Positions 53,383 through 62,789 of a stretch of DNA of 64,000 nt are shown piece after piece (positions within the stretch are counted from its first letter, which is position 1; every line of letters begins with the position of its first letter). The position numbers and the translations under genes are program-made. The stretch spans positions 620,001 to 684,000 of the forward strand of contig NZ_BMYM01000002.1 in assembly GCF_014652275.1 (NCBI RefSeq), written 5' to 3'. The stretch is from Parahalioglobus pacificus (GTDB lineage: Bacteria > Pseudomonadota > Gammaproteobacteria > Pseudomonadales > Halieaceae). The notes under the pieces are model-generated. The model made no database searches and had not been told where the DNA came from. It saw only the letters and a list, made by a program, of their open reading frames with translations.

Positions 53383-55617
53383 ATGAAAACGACAAGACTG
53401 CTGCCCCCCGCGGGTTTGTTCAAGCTCACGCCCATGAGCCTGCTTTTGGGCGCGACCATGGCCGCGGCCCAGGCGCCGGATGCCGGGAACCAAATTGAAG
53501 AGGTTATCGTTCGCTCGTCGCCCCTACTGAGCACCTCTGATGAAATCGCGCTGGGCACCACAGTGCTGGATAGACAGGGCATTCTCCAGAACCTGAATGG
53601 TACCGTCGGCGAGACCTTGTCCAGTCAGCCCGGCGTCAGCTCAACCTTCTTCGGACCGGGGGCCTCCAGACCAATCATCCGCGGCCTCGGCGGCGATCGG
53701 ATTCGTGTCCTGACTAACGACATCTCTGCATTCGATGTGTCAACAGCCAGCCAGGATCACCTGGTGGCCACGGAGGTGGCTACTGCGCAGCAAATCGAGA
53801 TTCTTCGCGGTGCCTCCACGCTTCGTTACGGCCAGAACGCCGTGGGCGGCGTTGTGAACGTTTACGACAATCGCATCCCCCGTAGCGCTCCAGAAGATGG
53901 TTTGGATGCTGAAATCTTCGCCGGTTACTCAACGGTGGACGATGGCTACACCGTTGGTGGCTCGGCGGATGTTAGCGCCACCGATAACCTTGTGTTGCAC
54001 GTTGAGGCTTCCGATCGCGACGCCGACGAATACGACATTGATGGCTTTGCGAGCGAAGCCGCTGAAGAAGAAGGTGTGAAGGACACGGTTGAGAACAGCC
54101 AGTCCGAAGCCACCTCCGGTGCTGCCGGTTTATCCTGGATTGGTGATCGGGGCTACATCGGCTTCGCTGTTGGCTACCAGGAAGGGACGTATGGCCTGCC
54201 TGGCGGCAAGAAGAAGGAAGAGGAAGAGGAAGAGGAAGAACTGGAGCTATTCGCCGAAGAGGGTGAGGAGGAGGAAGAGGAAGGCCCCATCACTATCGAC
54301 TTCGAGCAGATTCGCTACGATCTGGACGGCGAATACAACTTCGGCAATGGTCTGGTGAAGTTGGCCAAATTCCGCTTTGGTTATGCCGACTACGAGCACA
54401 CCGAGTTCGCCGGCGATGAGCCCGAAACCAAGTACGAGAATGATGAGTGGGAACTGCGTGCAGAGGCATTCATGAACGAGTTCGAGTTGGGCGCTGGCTC
54501 CGTGACCGGAACGTTTGGCGTAAACCTTGCCGATCGCGAGTTCTCGGCGGACGGTGAAGAAGCCTTTGTCCCGCTGAATGATCAGTTCCGTTGGGGCGTG
54601 TTCGGACTTGGGCGCTACGAGCTCGATATGTTCCACTTCGAGGCTAGCCTGCGGGTAGACGATCAGCAGAATGAGACAGATAACCTGGCCTTTGCCGGTG
54701 AGAGCTACGACGAGAGCGAAACCACCTACTCAGCCGCATTGACAGGTATTTACCACCTGAGTGATACCACCAGTATGGGCGTCAATCTGGCTCGATCTGA
54801 GCGTGCCCCCACGGCTGAGGAACTGTTCTCTAATGGCTTCCATGCCGCGACGAGTACAGTAGAGATTGGTGATACTAACCTCGATACCGAGGTGGCGTAC
54901 TCGCTAGAGCTCTCCCTGAAGAGCAGCTATGAAGCTCTAAACTACGGTGTGAACATCTTTTACACCGACTACAGTGACTTTATCTTCCTGAGCCCGACGG
55001 GCGACCTGTTCGAGGAAGGCGATCCGTTCCCCGCAGATGAGGGCTTCCCGGTGTTTGCCTACCAGCAAGCCGATGCGGAGTTCTATGGCTTCGAGGCTGA
55101 AGCCGATTTCCTTGCATTCAGCAATGACACCTGGGCGGTGTCCATTGATGGGCAGGTAGACATGGTGCGTGCGCAAACGACGGAGTCCACGACCTTTGGT
55201 GGAATCGAGAATGTTCGCGACGAGTTCACCCCGCTGGGCACAAGCGGCATAACCGTCGAGGAGGGTGACCTGCCCTTTATCCCGCCAATGCGTGTCCTTG
55301 GGGGTGTGGATATCGACTACAAGCCATGGCGTTCAACCCTGCGTGTTGAAGTGCAGTACGTTGATGATCAGGACCGCGTAGGCGAGACGCCAGAAGGGAG
55401 TGAAGTAGAACTGGCGGGCACTACGCCTACCGATAGCTACACCTTCCTGAACATCTATCTGACGACTCAGCCTTTCGCCAATGCGCAGAACGTAACCCTG
55501 TCGTTGCGCGGACGTAACCTGACTGATGAGTTTGCGCGTTCTGCCACGTCTTTCCTGGCCGAGTCAGCACCGTTGCCAGGGCGTGATATTCGTTTCGGTA
55601 TCAACGTGGCGTTCTAA
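53383..55617 (+). CDS. ZnuD-like TonB-dependent receptor with Glu-rich insert
   Basis: 744 residues with a signal peptide (about 1-30). The plug reads VGETLSSQPGVSSTFFGPG, then RPIIRGLGGDRIRVLTN and AVGGVVNVYDNRIP, the pattern of the ZnuD-type receptor group (zinc uptake in Neisseria). About residues 276-306 hold a long run of Glu (with a KKK start), replacing the His-rich loop seen in ZnuD proteins. This could bind metal cations. The barrel ends with the expected aromatic (GINVAF). The zinc assignment is inference. Confidence 0.82.
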   Translation: MKTTRLLPPAGLFKLTPMSLLLGATMAAAQAPDAGNQIEEVIVRSSPLLSTSDEIALGTTVLDRQGILQNLNGTVGETLSSQPGVSSTFFGPGASRPIIRGLGGDRIRVLTNDISAFDVSTASQDHLVATEVATAQQIEILRGASTLRYGQNAVGGVVNVYDNRIPRSAPEDGLDAEIFAGYSTVDDGYTVGGSADVSATDNLVLHVEASDRDADEYDIDGFASEAAEEEGVKDTVENSQSEATSGAAGLSWIGDRGYIGFAVGYQEGTYGLPGGKKKEEEEEEEELELFAEEGEEEEEEGPITIDFEQIRYDLDGEYNFGNGLVKLAKFRFGYADYEHTEFAGDEPETKYENDEWELRAEAFMNEFELGAGSVTGTFGVNLADREFSADGEEAFVPLNDQFRWGVFGLGRYELDMFHFEASLRVDDQQNETDNLAFAGESYDESETTYSAALTGIYHLSDTTSMGVNLARSERAPTAEELFSNGFHAATSTVEIGDTNLDTEVAYSLELSLKSSYEALNYGVNIFYTDYSDFIFLSPTGDLFEEGDPFPADEGFPVFAYQQADAEFYGFEAEADFLAFSNDTWAVSIDGQVDMVRAQTTESTTFGGIENVRDEFTPLGTSGITVEEGDLPFIPPMRVLGGVDIDYKPWRSTLRVEVQYVDDQDRVGETPEGSEVELAGTTPTDSYTFLNIYLTTQPFANAQNVTLSLRGRNLTDEFARSATSFLAESAPLPGRDIRFGINVAF
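54217..54240. repeat. Hexanucleotide repeat coding the Glu-rich loop
   Basis: Three perfect GAAGAG units and one variant (GAAGAA) encode Glu-Glu pairs within the ZnuD-like receptor. A second GAG/GAA-rich patch follows at about 54262-54282. Confidence 0.85.
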
Positions 55618-55668
55618 TGTGACTCTAATGCCGACCGCCCCTGCGGCCGGCCAGTGTCTAAGCCGAGA

Positions 55669-55694
55669 AGCCCCCGCAGTGCGGGGGCTTTTTT
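55669..55694 (+). terminator. Rho-independent terminator after the ZnuD-like receptor
   Basis: AGCCCCCGC, a 3-nt loop and GCGGGGGCT form a 9-bp perfect stem followed by Ts. It lies about 50 bp after the receptor stop and 3 bp before the convergent MFS gene. Confidence 0.9.
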
Positions 55695-55697
55695 GTT

Positions 55698-56864
55698 TTA
55701 GCCTGAACGAGCGTCAGTAGGGCGATCGCGCGACTGCATCAGGCCCTTGGCCGTAATCACAATGGCAACCGCACAAATAGCGTAGGCCGACAGGCTGGTG
55801 ACCATCACGCCGCTGTATTCATTGGCGCTGACCATTGAGGCAGCCACCGCTGGCCCCAGGCCGCCGCCGGCTCCGCTGGCGATGCCGCCTGCAGTAACAA
55901 CAGCGCCCCCCGGATCCAGGTCGGCCAGCAAGCTTTGTATGTAGGGCGTCATGAATGCCCAGGTCACACTGTGAATGGAGATGAATAGCAGGAAATCCCA
56001 GTAGCCGCTGGCGTTCATAATGCCCATCAGGGAGGCGGCACCAATAGCAATGCTCACCAGAACCGGCAGTGCGTGCCCGAACCTTGCCCCCACCAGAACG
56101 ATGGCAAAGGCGCCGGGTACACCAACAATCGACGCGATGCCCAGTGAGGAGCCGATCTCGCCATCACTCAGGCCCGCATGGAAGGCTATGCGCTCTAGGT
56201 AGACGTCGGTTGCCACATTGGACGCTTCGCTGAAGCACAGTGCCACAAGGCCCGCGATAGCGGGGACCGTCAGCAGTAGCTTCCACTCGCTGCCGCGAAT
56301 AGAGATGCCGGCAACATCCGCCGCATCGGTAGGCAGGTTGCGAACCAGGGCCAGTGCCGCAAACTGCAGGCAGGCAAAAGCCAAGTACATGTTGGTGACC
56401 GACAGTTCGGGTAGCCAGGTGGGTAATGCCCACAGGGCGATACCGCCAAGCCCGAACTGCAGCATCATGAACAGGCCGTAGGCGCGTTCGGACTCGGGTT
56501 GGCGGGCAAAAGCACTCATCACTGCGGCATAGGCCGCGCCTTCACTCAGTGCGTTAAGTGCGCGCAAGCCGTAGAACAGTGGCAAGTTTTCATAACTGAA
56601 GGCGGCGCCTGCATTGGCCGCTGCCGCCACAATCAGGCCGACGGTTGCAAGCCGGCGCAGTGGAAGACGATGCATGAATAGGGCGCAGATCAGTGCGATG
56701 GTTACCGATCCGATCGCCCCGTAACCCGAAGTCATCCCGGCGGCGGAGTCGCTGAGGCCGCCCGAATCCACCAGCACGCCGGTGATAATGGGGCCTATAA
56801 GAATAGGAATTAGCGTGATACAGCCGAGTACTGCGCATGCCCAGATTCTTGGCCCCGGCAGCAT
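55698..56864 (-). CDS. MFS transporter (agmatine/putrescine module)
   Basis: 388 residues with about 12 transmembrane segments of MFS type. It starts 4 bp after the stop of aguB, so it is co-transcribed and may carry agmatine, putrescine or a related amine or acid. Cargo is inferred from the neighbour only. Confidence 0.75.
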   Translation of the reverse strand: MLPGPRIWACAVLGCITLIPILIGPIITGVLVDSGGLSDSAAGMTSGYGAIGSVTIALICALFMHRLPLRRLATVGLIVAAAANAGAAFSYENLPLFYGLRALNALSEGAAYAAVMSAFARQPESERAYGLFMMLQFGLGGIALWALPTWLPELSVTNMYLAFACLQFAALALVRNLPTDAADVAGISIRGSEWKLLLTVPAIAGLVALCFSEASNVATDVYLERIAFHAGLSDGEIGSSLGIASIVGVPGAFAIVLVGARFGHALPVLVSIAIGAASLMGIMNASGYWDFLLFISIHSVTWAFMTPYIQSLLADLDPGGAVVTAGGIASGAGGGLGPAVAASMVSANEYSGVMVTSLSAYAICAVAIVITAKGLMQSRDRPTDARSG

Positions 56865-56868
56865 AGCT

Positions 56869-57744
56869 TTATCCTTCCCCGTGCGTTGTTAACACCCCAT
56901 ACAGGTCGGGCCTGCGGTCGCGAAACACCCCCCACTCGGTGCGATATCGTGCGACCTCATCGAGATCGAAGCTCGCCACTAGCACCGCTTCATTCGCGTC
57001 GTCAGCCTGATTCAGCAGAGCGCCGGTATGGTCGGCGATAAATGAATTGCCATAGAAGTCCATGTTCAGCGAGGCGTCTACAGTGGCTACCTCATGGCCA
57101 ATACGATTTGAGGCGATCAGTGGCACCATGTTGGCGGCAGCATGCCCCTGCATCGTGCGACACCAGTGTCCTCTGGAATCCAGATCGGGTATGCCGGGTT
57201 CGCTGCCGATTGCCGTGGGGTACAGCAGCATCTCGGCGCCTTGTAGCACCATGGCTCTGGCGGCCTCGGGAAACCACTGGTCCCAGCAAACGCCCACACC
57301 CACGCGACCAAAGCGTGTATCCCAGACCTTGAATCCGGTATCGCCGGGGGTGAAATACTGTTTCTCCTGGTAGCCGACCGAGTTGGGAATATGAGACTTG
57401 CGGTAGACCCCGAGGATCTCGCCGTCGGCATCAACCATGGCCAGCGAGTTGAAAAACGTATTGCCTGCGCGCTCAAACCAGCTGATGGGCAGTACCACGC
57501 CCAGTGATCGCGCCAGTTGTTGGAAGTGCTTCACCAGAGCGCTGTCTGCCAGCGGCTTGGCCAGCTCAAGGTGCTCGCCGCGCTGTTCTATACAGAAGTA
57601 AGGCGTCTCAAACAGTTCTTGCAGGAGAATAACCTCGGCGCCGGCCTCCGCGGCCTGGCGCACCAGGCGCTCGGCATTGGCAATATTGACTTCGCGGTCC
57701 CAGCTGCAGGCCATCTGTGTGGCTGCAAGAGTGACGTTACGCAT
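56869..57744 (-). CDS. aguB: N-carbamoylputrescine amidase
   Basis: 291 residues, nitrilase superfamily. The catalytic triad is Glu in LLQELFETPYF, Lys in YRKSHIP and Cys in GVGVCWDQWFPE. The GVCWDQWFPEAARAM and RGHWCRTMQGHAAANM blocks are typical of N-carbamoylputrescine amidases. It releases putrescine, CO2 and ammonia from the AguA product. It is followed by an MFS gene. Confidence 0.9.
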   Translation of the reverse strand: MRNVTLAATQMACSWDREVNIANAERLVRQAAEAGAEVILLQELFETPYFCIEQRGEHLELAKPLADSALVKHFQQLARSLGVVLPISWFERAGNTFFNSLAMVDADGEILGVYRKSHIPNSVGYQEKQYFTPGDTGFKVWDTRFGRVGVGVCWDQWFPEAARAMVLQGAEMLLYPTAIGSEPGIPDLDSRGHWCRTMQGHAAANMVPLIASNRIGHEVATVDASLNMDFYGNSFIADHTGALLNQADDANEAVLVASFDLDEVARYRTEWGVFRDRRPDLYGVLTTHGEG

Positions 57745-57841
57745 CTATGATCCCCGTTTGTAAGGATTAATTAGGGCAATGGTGCAACTGAATTCCCCAT
57801 CGAGGCAAACGCATTCTTTTTTGCCTATTGATTAAATTTGC

Positions 57842-58747
57842 TCATGTACTGCCCTTGCCCGCCTGGGCGATCAGCCAGTCCCAGAAGCGCCTTTCTGCAT
57901 CATTGCGTAGCCGATCAGGGTCTCCGCGAAGCATCCATTGTTCCTGGCGCTGAATTGTTGTCGGCCCCAAGGCAAGTAAGCGACCTTCCGCCAGTGCGCG
58001 TGAGGCCAGGGTATGACTACCCAGCGCAACACCCTGTCCGGCAAGGGCGGCATCCAGTGCCAGTCCGGGGTCGCTGAAGTTGAATCCGCGCACAGGCGCT
58101 CTCTCTTCAAGCCCCACAGTCTCGAACCACCGGTTCCAGCCATCCCAGCTCTCGTCGTGAAGGAGCTCCGCTTTCGCCAGGGTCTTGGGAGATGGGCGTC
58201 GCTTGCCCAATCGTGTTCGGTAATCGGGGGAGCACAGTGGGCCCAGTGTTTCGTTGGCAAGCACCACTGACGTTAGCCCGGTACCCGCGTCTGTGGCGAG
58301 TGCTATACACATGTCATTTTCGCTTTGCGAAAAGTCCACAGCCGCGTCTGTGCTGACTATCCAGGGATCAATGTCTGGGTGAATGTCCCTCAGTGACGGC
58401 AGGCGCGGCATTAACCAGTGCCGTGCGAAGGCGGGTGGGCAGGTGATGACCACCGATCCCGGCTTTATGTAGTAATCGAGTCGGCCAAGACCTTCGTCCA
58501 GCGTGGCCAATGTGCGCCGCGTGGTTTCCAACATGTCGCGGCCGGCATCGGTAAGCTGCACTGAGCGGCCTTGTCTGCGGAACAGGGCTTGGCCCAGCGA
58601 GTCTTCCAGTGCCCTAATCTGGTGACTCACTGCGGACTGGGTCATCGACAGTTCGTCGGCCGCTCGCGAAAAGCTCTGCAGCCTGGCGGCGGCTTCAAAG
58701 CCTACCAGTGCCTGCAGTGACGGGAAGCGACGATAACGGGAACCCAT
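57842..58747 (-). CDS. LysR-family regulator of the agmatine module
   Basis: 301 residues. N-terminal HTH (about 8-65, with the SFSRAADELSMTQSAVSHQI segment) of the GcvA-like subgroup and a C-terminal effector domain. It is divergent from aguA and lies upstream of aguB on the same strand. A 15-bp palindrome lies in the gap to aguA. Its effector is unknown. Confidence 0.88.
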   Translation of the reverse strand: MGSRYRRFPSLQALVGFEAAARLQSFSRAADELSMTQSAVSHQIRALEDSLGQALFRRQGRSVQLTDAGRDMLETTRRTLATLDEGLGRLDYYIKPGSVVITCPPAFARHWLMPRLPSLRDIHPDIDPWIVSTDAAVDFSQSENDMCIALATDAGTGLTSVVLANETLGPLCSPDYRTRLGKRRPSPKTLAKAELLHDESWDGWNRWFETVGLEERAPVRGFNFSDPGLALDAALAGQGVALGSHTLASRALAEGRLLALGPTTIQRQEQWMLRGDPDRLRNDAERRFWDWLIAQAGKGST

Positions 58748-58767
58748 AAGGAAAACTCATGGAAGGC

Positions 58768-58782
58768 ACGAAAATGTTTCGT
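58768..58782. promoter_or_regulatory. 6-3-6 palindrome between the LysR gene and aguA
   Basis: ACGAAA, three bases, TTTCGT forms a perfect inverted repeat in the divergent gap, 59 bp before aguA. It is a plausible LysR operator. Confidence 0.5.
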
Positions 58783-58841
58783 TTGAGGCAGTGTCTTTCA
58801 TGCCCTAGGCTCTGTCAAACACTGACGCTGGAGAGTCGACC

Positions 58842-59840
58842 ATGAGCGATTACCGCATGCCCGCAGAGTGGGAAGAGCACGAGCGCTGCTGGATGGCCTG
58901 GCCCGCTCGCATGTGTATGTGGGATGACCCGGACGGCACGCGCAAAGCCTATACGGCAGTCGCACACGCAATTGCCCAGTTTGAACCACTCACCATGGTA
59001 GTGAACCCACAGCAAGCGGCCGAGGCGCACAACTATTTAGGCAGCGACATCACGCTACTGGAAATGCCCATCGATGACTCTTGGGCCAGGGACACTGGAC
59101 CAAACTTCGTAAAGAGTGCAAGCGGCGATCTGGCGGGCGTTTGTTTCGGCTTTAACGCCTGGGGTGGCAAGTACACACCCTATGATCAGGATGCCAAGAT
59201 GGCCGAACGAATTCTGGCATCGGCGGGCGTGCCGGCTATCCACTCTCGCCTTATTGCGGAGGGCGGAGGCATTTGCGTTGACGGCGAGGGCACCCTGCTG
59301 ACGACAGACAGCTGTTTTCCAAACGCCAATCGTAACCCCGACTGGAGCCGCGAGCAGATCGATGAGGAATTGATGCGTCTACTGGGCGTGGAGAAGGTGA
59401 TCTGGCTGCCGGGTGATCCGCTGGATGAGGAAACCGATGGCCATGTCGATGGCGTTGCGGCCTTCGTTGCACCCGGCAAAGTAATGATTGAGGGTTCGGA
59501 TAACGCGGAAGACTCACGCAAGGAATATTTCGACAGCTTGCGGGAGGCTATCGATGGCCAGACTGACGCCCAGGGTCGAACTCTGGAGCTGCTGAACCTG
59601 CCGGAAGCCCCCTGGGATGTCTCAATGGGCGAGCGTTTTTGCTGTTCGTACGTTAACTCGTACATTGCCAATGGCGCGGTAATCGCACCGTCGTACGGCA
59701 TCGCTCTTGACGGCGAGATACGCGAACGACTGCAGGACTATTTCCCGGGACGCGAGATTGTCATGGTGCCAATTGCCGATATCGCGGTAGGCGGTGGTGG
59801 TATTCACTGCATCACACAGCAGCAGCCCGCTGCTGGATGA
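58842..59840 (+). CDS. aguA: Agmatine deiminase
   Basis: 332 residues, guanidino-group-modifying family. The MPAEWEEHERCWMAWP start, DDSWARDTGPNFV and the catalytic Cys in GGGGIHCITQQQ (about 322-327) identify AguA. It converts agmatine to N-carbamoylputrescine and ammonia, which AguB then hydrolyses. Somewhat shorter than the ~370 of many AguA proteins. Confidence 0.93.
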   Translation: MSDYRMPAEWEEHERCWMAWPARMCMWDDPDGTRKAYTAVAHAIAQFEPLTMVVNPQQAAEAHNYLGSDITLLEMPIDDSWARDTGPNFVKSASGDLAGVCFGFNAWGGKYTPYDQDAKMAERILASAGVPAIHSRLIAEGGGICVDGEGTLLTTDSCFPNANRNPDWSREQIDEELMRLLGVEKVIWLPGDPLDEETDGHVDGVAAFVAPGKVMIEGSDNAEDSRKEYFDSLREAIDGQTDAQGRTLELLNLPEAPWDVSMGERFCCSYVNSYIANGAVIAPSYGIALDGEIRERLQDYFPGREIVMVPIADIAVGGGGIHCITQQQPAAG

Positions 59841-59958
59841 GAGAAGGCCGGAAATTAGGGTTGCAGGGGAAGCTGCGTGGAGTCTGTGGGGTCTGTGCCG
59901 CAGGGGGCGATATCAGGAGCCCATCGAAGGTGCCGCAAGGCGCTTGGTTAGGGACGGG

Positions 59959-60190
59959 CTATAAGGCTCTCTCCGGGTCGCCCATCACAGACATTAGCTT
60001 AACTAGGCGGTGACGTGAGACCACGCGGGGGAGTAGGCCGAGCAATCGGTTCGGCCGACCGGTAATCACTATGCCCTGTTTCCGGGCAGCCAATGCCCTT
60101 ATCGCCTCATCCACCACCGCCTCGGAGGACTGGGTCAGTGCCTTCGGTAAATTGTTGCCGTCAGACTCGCCGCCGGTGGTAACCTGGAGC
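59959..60190 (-). pseudogene. C-terminal remnant of a short-chain dehydrogenase
   Basis: The minus strand reads an open stretch with SDR C-terminal style: SSEAVVDEAIRALAARKQG, then IVITGRPNRLLGLLPRVVSRH and a stop codon at 59959-59961. No Rossmann or YxxxK part is present upstream, and the sequence loses coding character beyond about 60200. The rest of the 59841-60548 gap has a GC-rich hairpin (about 60214-60234) and nothing else I can support. Confidence 0.5.
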
Positions 60191-60548
60191 CGATGCGCAG
60201 AACTTGGGTAATGCGCCCCCGGTCGGGGGGGGCGACTAGGAATTTAGCCTGCCGCCATCTCTGTCAGCGATAGCGCGCTGGGGCAAGATGCTTTTCAAGC
60301 TTCGTGTGGAATTGCAGTACTCCCTGTTGAAGCCTCGCGATTACGGCGCTGAGTGGAACTTTCGGCTGCAGGCGGCCCCCATCATCAATAATCCGTTCAA
60401 GTAGCGAGCACACTGACTCGCAGTGGGCTCGGCAGTCACTGTGATCCGCAAAGCCAGGCCATAGCAAACCAAAACAGATCGCGAGTGCTGTCGTGCTTTC
60501 GTCGCCCCGGGGTCTAGTCCGGCGATTCCCGCGCTGCGTAATTTCAGT

Positions 60549-61295
60549 ATGAACGAACCAACATCTGAAGGGCGCGATGCGCTTGTTATTGGCGCGGGGG
60601 GCGGCATTGGTGCAGCCATGGTGGAGGCCTTACTGGACGACAGCTCCGTGCGCCGGGTTTTTGCGGTAAGCCGAGACGGTCAGGACGCCGATGCGCAGCG
60701 CCATGAAGTGCCGTGCCACCTGCATTGTGATCACTCCGACGAAAGTATCGCCGCAGTGGTCGCCGAGCTGAAAGCACAGGAGTTTTCTCCCGGAAATATT
60801 GTGATCACATTGGGTCTGCTGCACGACGACGACTTACAGCCTGAGAAAGCGATAGAGCGTCTCAATCGTGACCATCTGCAGCAGGTGCTCACTGTGAACA
60901 CGGTGTTGCCGGCGCTGTGGTTGAGCGCGCTAGCCCCTTTGCTGAGACGCAGTGAGCGAGCTGTGGTTGCCTGCCTCAGTGCGCGCGTGGGTAGCATTGG
61001 TGATAATCATCTCGGCGGCTGGTACAGCTACCGTGCTTCGAAAGCGGCCCTGAATATGATGCTGAAAACCGCCGCGGTTGAGTTTGCGCGTCGCGCCAGG
61101 GGCGTCAAACTGATCGCCTTCCATCCAGGCACTACCGATACCCGGCTGTCGAAACCGTTTCAAGCGAGGGTGCCGGAAGACAAGCTCTTCACGCCGCAGT
61201 TTGTTGCCCAATCCCTGCTGACCCAAATGCAGTCTGCTTCTTGCGATGGTCAGCTATCCTATGTCGACTGGGCGGGGAAAACGGTTCCCTGGTAG
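60549..61295 (+). CDS. Short-chain dehydrogenase (C-factor/CsgA-like)
   Basis: 248 residues. Rossmann loop GAGGGIG (about 15-21), then a catalytic Ser in CLSARVGSI and Tyr-Lys in YSYRASKAALN. The group includes CsgA-like cell-signalling proteins and general oxidoreductases; the substrate is unknown. It is followed at 8 bp by a small unknown gene. Confidence 0.88.
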   Translation: MNEPTSEGRDALVIGAGGGIGAAMVEALLDDSSVRRVFAVSRDGQDADAQRHEVPCHLHCDHSDESIAAVVAELKAQEFSPGNIVITLGLLHDDDLQPEKAIERLNRDHLQQVLTVNTVLPALWLSALAPLLRRSERAVVACLSARVGSIGDNHLGGWYSYRASKAALNMMLKTAAVEFARRARGVKLIAFHPGTTDTRLSKPFQARVPEDKLFTPQFVAQSLLTQMQSASCDGQLSYVDWAGKTVPW

Positions 61296-61303
61296 GGCTG
61301 ACG

Positions 61304-61609
61304 ATGAGTGAGACACGTAACCAACGACGAATTCGTGAAATTCTCGGTGAAGCTGAGCCGGAGCAAGATCACTCGCTGCGTGCGCAGGCGATGGACAGGG
61401 CAACTAGCGAGCGCGTACCCAAGACCTTGACGCCGTGGGAGTGGGAGCAGTGGTATGCCGAACACGGTGCGCCGCCCGCTCACCGACAACCAGTCCAAAC
61501 CCAAAAGTCTTCTTTACTGCAGCGATTGAGGCAGCGTTTATTTGGCATTGAGAAGAAGGCAACCCCATCCAACTGCGCCCGCCTTCCCGATGAGGACGCG
61601 GATTTTTAG
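61304..61609 (+). CDS. Small hydrophilic protein of unknown function
   Basis: 101 residues, highly charged, with a TPWEWEQWYAEHGAP segment. No signal peptide or transmembrane helix. The ATG at 61304 follows the SDR gene by 8 bp, which suggests co-transcription. Family not recognised. Confidence 0.55.
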   Translation: MSETRNQRRIREILGEAEPEQDHSLRAQAMDRATSERVPKTLTPWEWEQWYAEHGAPPAHRQPVQTQKSSLLQRLRQRLFGIEKKATPSNCARLPDEDADF

Positions 61610-61616
61610 CGCCTTA

Positions 61617-61934
61617 CTAGGCTCTGGCCCGCTTGGTGAGCCGTTGTTTGGCGACCCAGGCAAAATGACGCTGTAGATCGGGGTCGCTGGAAATGGCATC
61701 CCAGCTTGCGTAGTGAGTGGCCAGTGTCATCTCGTCATACTGCTTGTGAATGCCTGAGTGACAGGCGCGGCACAGGTAGATGCCCTGATTGAGGCTTTCT
61801 CTCGTAAAATTCTTTTTGAACCTCGCTCGGCGGTGCACTTTGCGGGGAATCAAGTGGTGGAAGGTGAGATCCACATCCCGCTGGCAAGCGGGGCAGGGTC
61901 CTGTGACTGGGCGGCGGCTGTAGCTACTCTCCAT
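61617..61934 (-). CDS. HNH endonuclease domain protein
   Basis: 105 residues from the ATG at 61934. Two zinc-like CxxC pairs (CPACQ and CRACH) frame the HNH core with FHHLIPRK and HSGIHK. HNH proteins cut nucleic acids in repair, mobile elements or defence; no partner here indicates which. It faces the small unknown gene tail to tail. Confidence 0.82.
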   Translation of the reverse strand: MESSYSRRPVTGPCPACQRDVDLTFHHLIPRKVHRRARFKKNFTRESLNQGIYLCRACHSGIHKQYDEMTLATHYASWDAISSDPDLQRHFAWVAKQRLTKRARA

Positions 61935-62037
61935 CAGCACAGTGTAGTGTGTTTCGCGCGTGAACTTCGCCTCTGTGCCATTAAAAACGGGCTGGCGGCT
62001 GCAGGAAGCACAGCAACGCGCCAGCCCGGGGCTCAAC

Positions 62038-62574
62038 TTATGCGCTGGGCAGCAGGACCTTATCGATGACGTGGATAACGCCATTGGATGCGGCGATATC
62101 AACGGCTACGACCTGTGCGTCGTTAACCATTACTTTGTCGCCCATGGTTGAGATCTTCACCGCCTCACCTTCTACGGTGTCAGCGGAAGACAGCTGTGTC
62201 ACGTCTTTGGCGTAGACCGCGCCTGATATCACGTGATACGTCAGTATCTGGACCAACTTGTCTTTGTTCTCAGGCAGCAGCAGTGATTCCACAGTGCCTT
62301 CGGGCAGCGCTGCAAAAGCTTCGTTGGTCGGTGCAAACACGGTGAAGGGGCCTTCGCCGCCAAGCACGCCCGCCAGGTCTGCAGCGGTTACAGCGGCTAC
62401 CAGTGTGCTGAAGTCGTTATTGCTGGCCGCGATGTCAACGATGGTGCCTTTGTCCATGGCGTGAGCCGCGTCCATTTTTTTGTCAGCGCTGTGATCGCCG
62501 TGACCACCGGCAATGGCAGTAGTGGTTGCAACGGCAGAGACTGCCACTGCAGCCACAAGGTGTTTAATTTTCAT
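62038..62574 (-). CDS. Exported fasciclin-domain protein
   Basis: 178 residues. A signal peptide (about 1-22, AIA/GG) is followed by a His/Asp-rich linker and one FAS1 domain, with the conserved [11 protein letters not shown] and TYHVISG blocks and a closing [16 protein letters not shown]1 proteins are adhesive or surface-bound in many bacteria. The 215-bp upstream gap (62575-62789) holds nothing I can identify beyond a presumed promoter. Confidence 0.9.
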   Translation of the reverse strand: MKIKHLVAAVAVSAVATTTAIAGGHGDHSADKKMDAAHAMDKGTIVDIAASNNDFSTLVAAVTAADLAGVLGGEGPFTVFAPTNEAFAALPEGTVESLLLPENKDKLVQILTYHVISGAVYAKDVTQLSSADTVEGEAVKISTMGDKVMVNDAQVVAVDIAASNGVIHVIDKVLLPSA

Positions 62575-62789
62575 GTGAACCCTCTTTAATTCTCTGTCTG
62601 TAGGAATAGACGGCGTTTGTCGTCAGAGGGGTATACGCGGGCCTGTGCATCTCGCTCTGGTCAAAAAAGCAGCACACCGTGACATAACGCGGACAGTTAG
62701 CCGCGCTGTGCTAGGCGAGGGAGGTCACTCAGGTGGGTGCGGCTGGCGTCAGTGAGCCAGCCACAAGGATTGTTGTCAGGCGTTACCGT

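Noticed and set aside
60214-60234. GC-rich inverted repeat (CGCCCCC with GGGGGCG)
   Set aside because: No T-run follows on either strand and no transcript is known to end here, so it is not called a terminator.
60264-60467. 67-residue minus-strand reading frame
   Set aside because: It depends on a TTG start, has no recognised motif and lies in a gap that already holds a decayed gene.
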